Positions 63,601 to 64,000 of a stretch of DNA of 64,000 nt are shown here, piece after piece (position 1 is the stretch's first letter; every line of letters begins with the position of its first letter). Source of the stretch: Neodiprion pinetum (Eukaryota; Arthropoda; Insecta; Hymenoptera; Diprionidae). The notes beneath the pieces are model-generated. The model searched no databases. It had not been told where the DNA came from and was given only the letters and a program-made list of their open reading frames with translations. A program made the position numbers and the translations under genes. The stretch is from assembly GCF_021155775.2 (NCBI RefSeq), contig NC_060234.1:23554026-23618025 (forward strand), read 5' to 3'.

Positions 63601-64000
63601 TAGTAGATCTTATTTGAATCAAATAAATTATTGATTGAATGAACGAAATCAGGGAGAACAAGTAAATACATTCAATTACAAAAAAAAAAAAAAAAGAAAA
63701 AAATTTCAGTGTATATCAACAGCGCTTTTATTGAGTAAAAATTAACGGGATTGTGGTATTTGACAATTTCAAACGATACAAGATTTAAATGCGAGTAGTT
63801 CTCACTGTAAATTTTGTTCGGCGCGTAATTATCAGATACTCTAGAATTTGTCGTGGGTGTGAAAATTGTCAGGCTGCAGAATGTGCCTAGTTATTACAAA
63901 TACACGTATCGTAGAGAAATATTTAAATTACAATTCAAGATAATCCATCTCTAAATATGCGATAGGTGTCGATCATCCTTCTTCACTAGGAAGTGTTTCG
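60633..64000. other. No gene recognised
   Basis: AT-rich sequence with A runs near 63427-63463 and 63680-63696. No frame with family features was seen on either strand. Confidence 0.45.

Overview
The window is AT-rich eukaryotic DNA. It has short introns with GT-AG ends, phase-conserved exons, frequent homopolymer runs and small inverted-repeat elements. Its recognisable genes encode juvenile hormone epoxide hydrolase (JHEH), the arthropod branch of the microsomal epoxide hydrolase family, so the source is an insect. A hymenopteran is plausible, but the sequence alone does not fix the species.

Layout. Positions 4715-34250 hold six JHEH copies, all on the + strand, head to tail, here called A to F. 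Copies B to F (13844-16660, 18026-20526, 21556-25047, 26570-29678, 30922-34250) are complete eight-exon genes. Their intron positions and phases are identical and they encode 464-466 residues. Each has an N-terminal membrane anchor, the EHN-type N-terminal region, HGWPG, the nucleophile Asp, two cap tyrosines, and the catalytic Glu and His. Copy A (4715-9079) is the outlier. Exons 4 and 5 are one exon, its introns are longer, its C-terminal tail differs, and no counterpart of exons 1-2 could be found. Copy F keeps the Asp, Glu, His and Tyr positions, but the Trp after the nucleophile is Ala (GGDAG instead of GGDWG).

The enzymes should act in parallel in the ER membrane, opening the epoxide of juvenile hormone (or JH acid) to the diol. 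Some copies may have moved to other epoxides: the cap segment after exon 5 varies most between copies, while exon 7 is almost invariant.

Positions 34251-64000 contain no gene I can identify. They hold a GC-rich block (35240-35760), a CpG-rich promoter-like block (39500-40333) and several orphan exon-like segments (37849, 40309, 52116, 52479, 52621 minus strand, 53692, 60586), some with signal-peptide-like sequence and a splice donor. Structural repeats are also present: two foldbacks (54921-55087, 56010-56196), a large inverted duplication whose arms carry exon-like cores (58863-59336), a dispersed repeat pair (47667/59347), and two clusters of ATTAATCGAT-type palindromes (about 17005-17435 and 45925-46235). 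No CRISPR array, rRNA or intact tRNA was seen.
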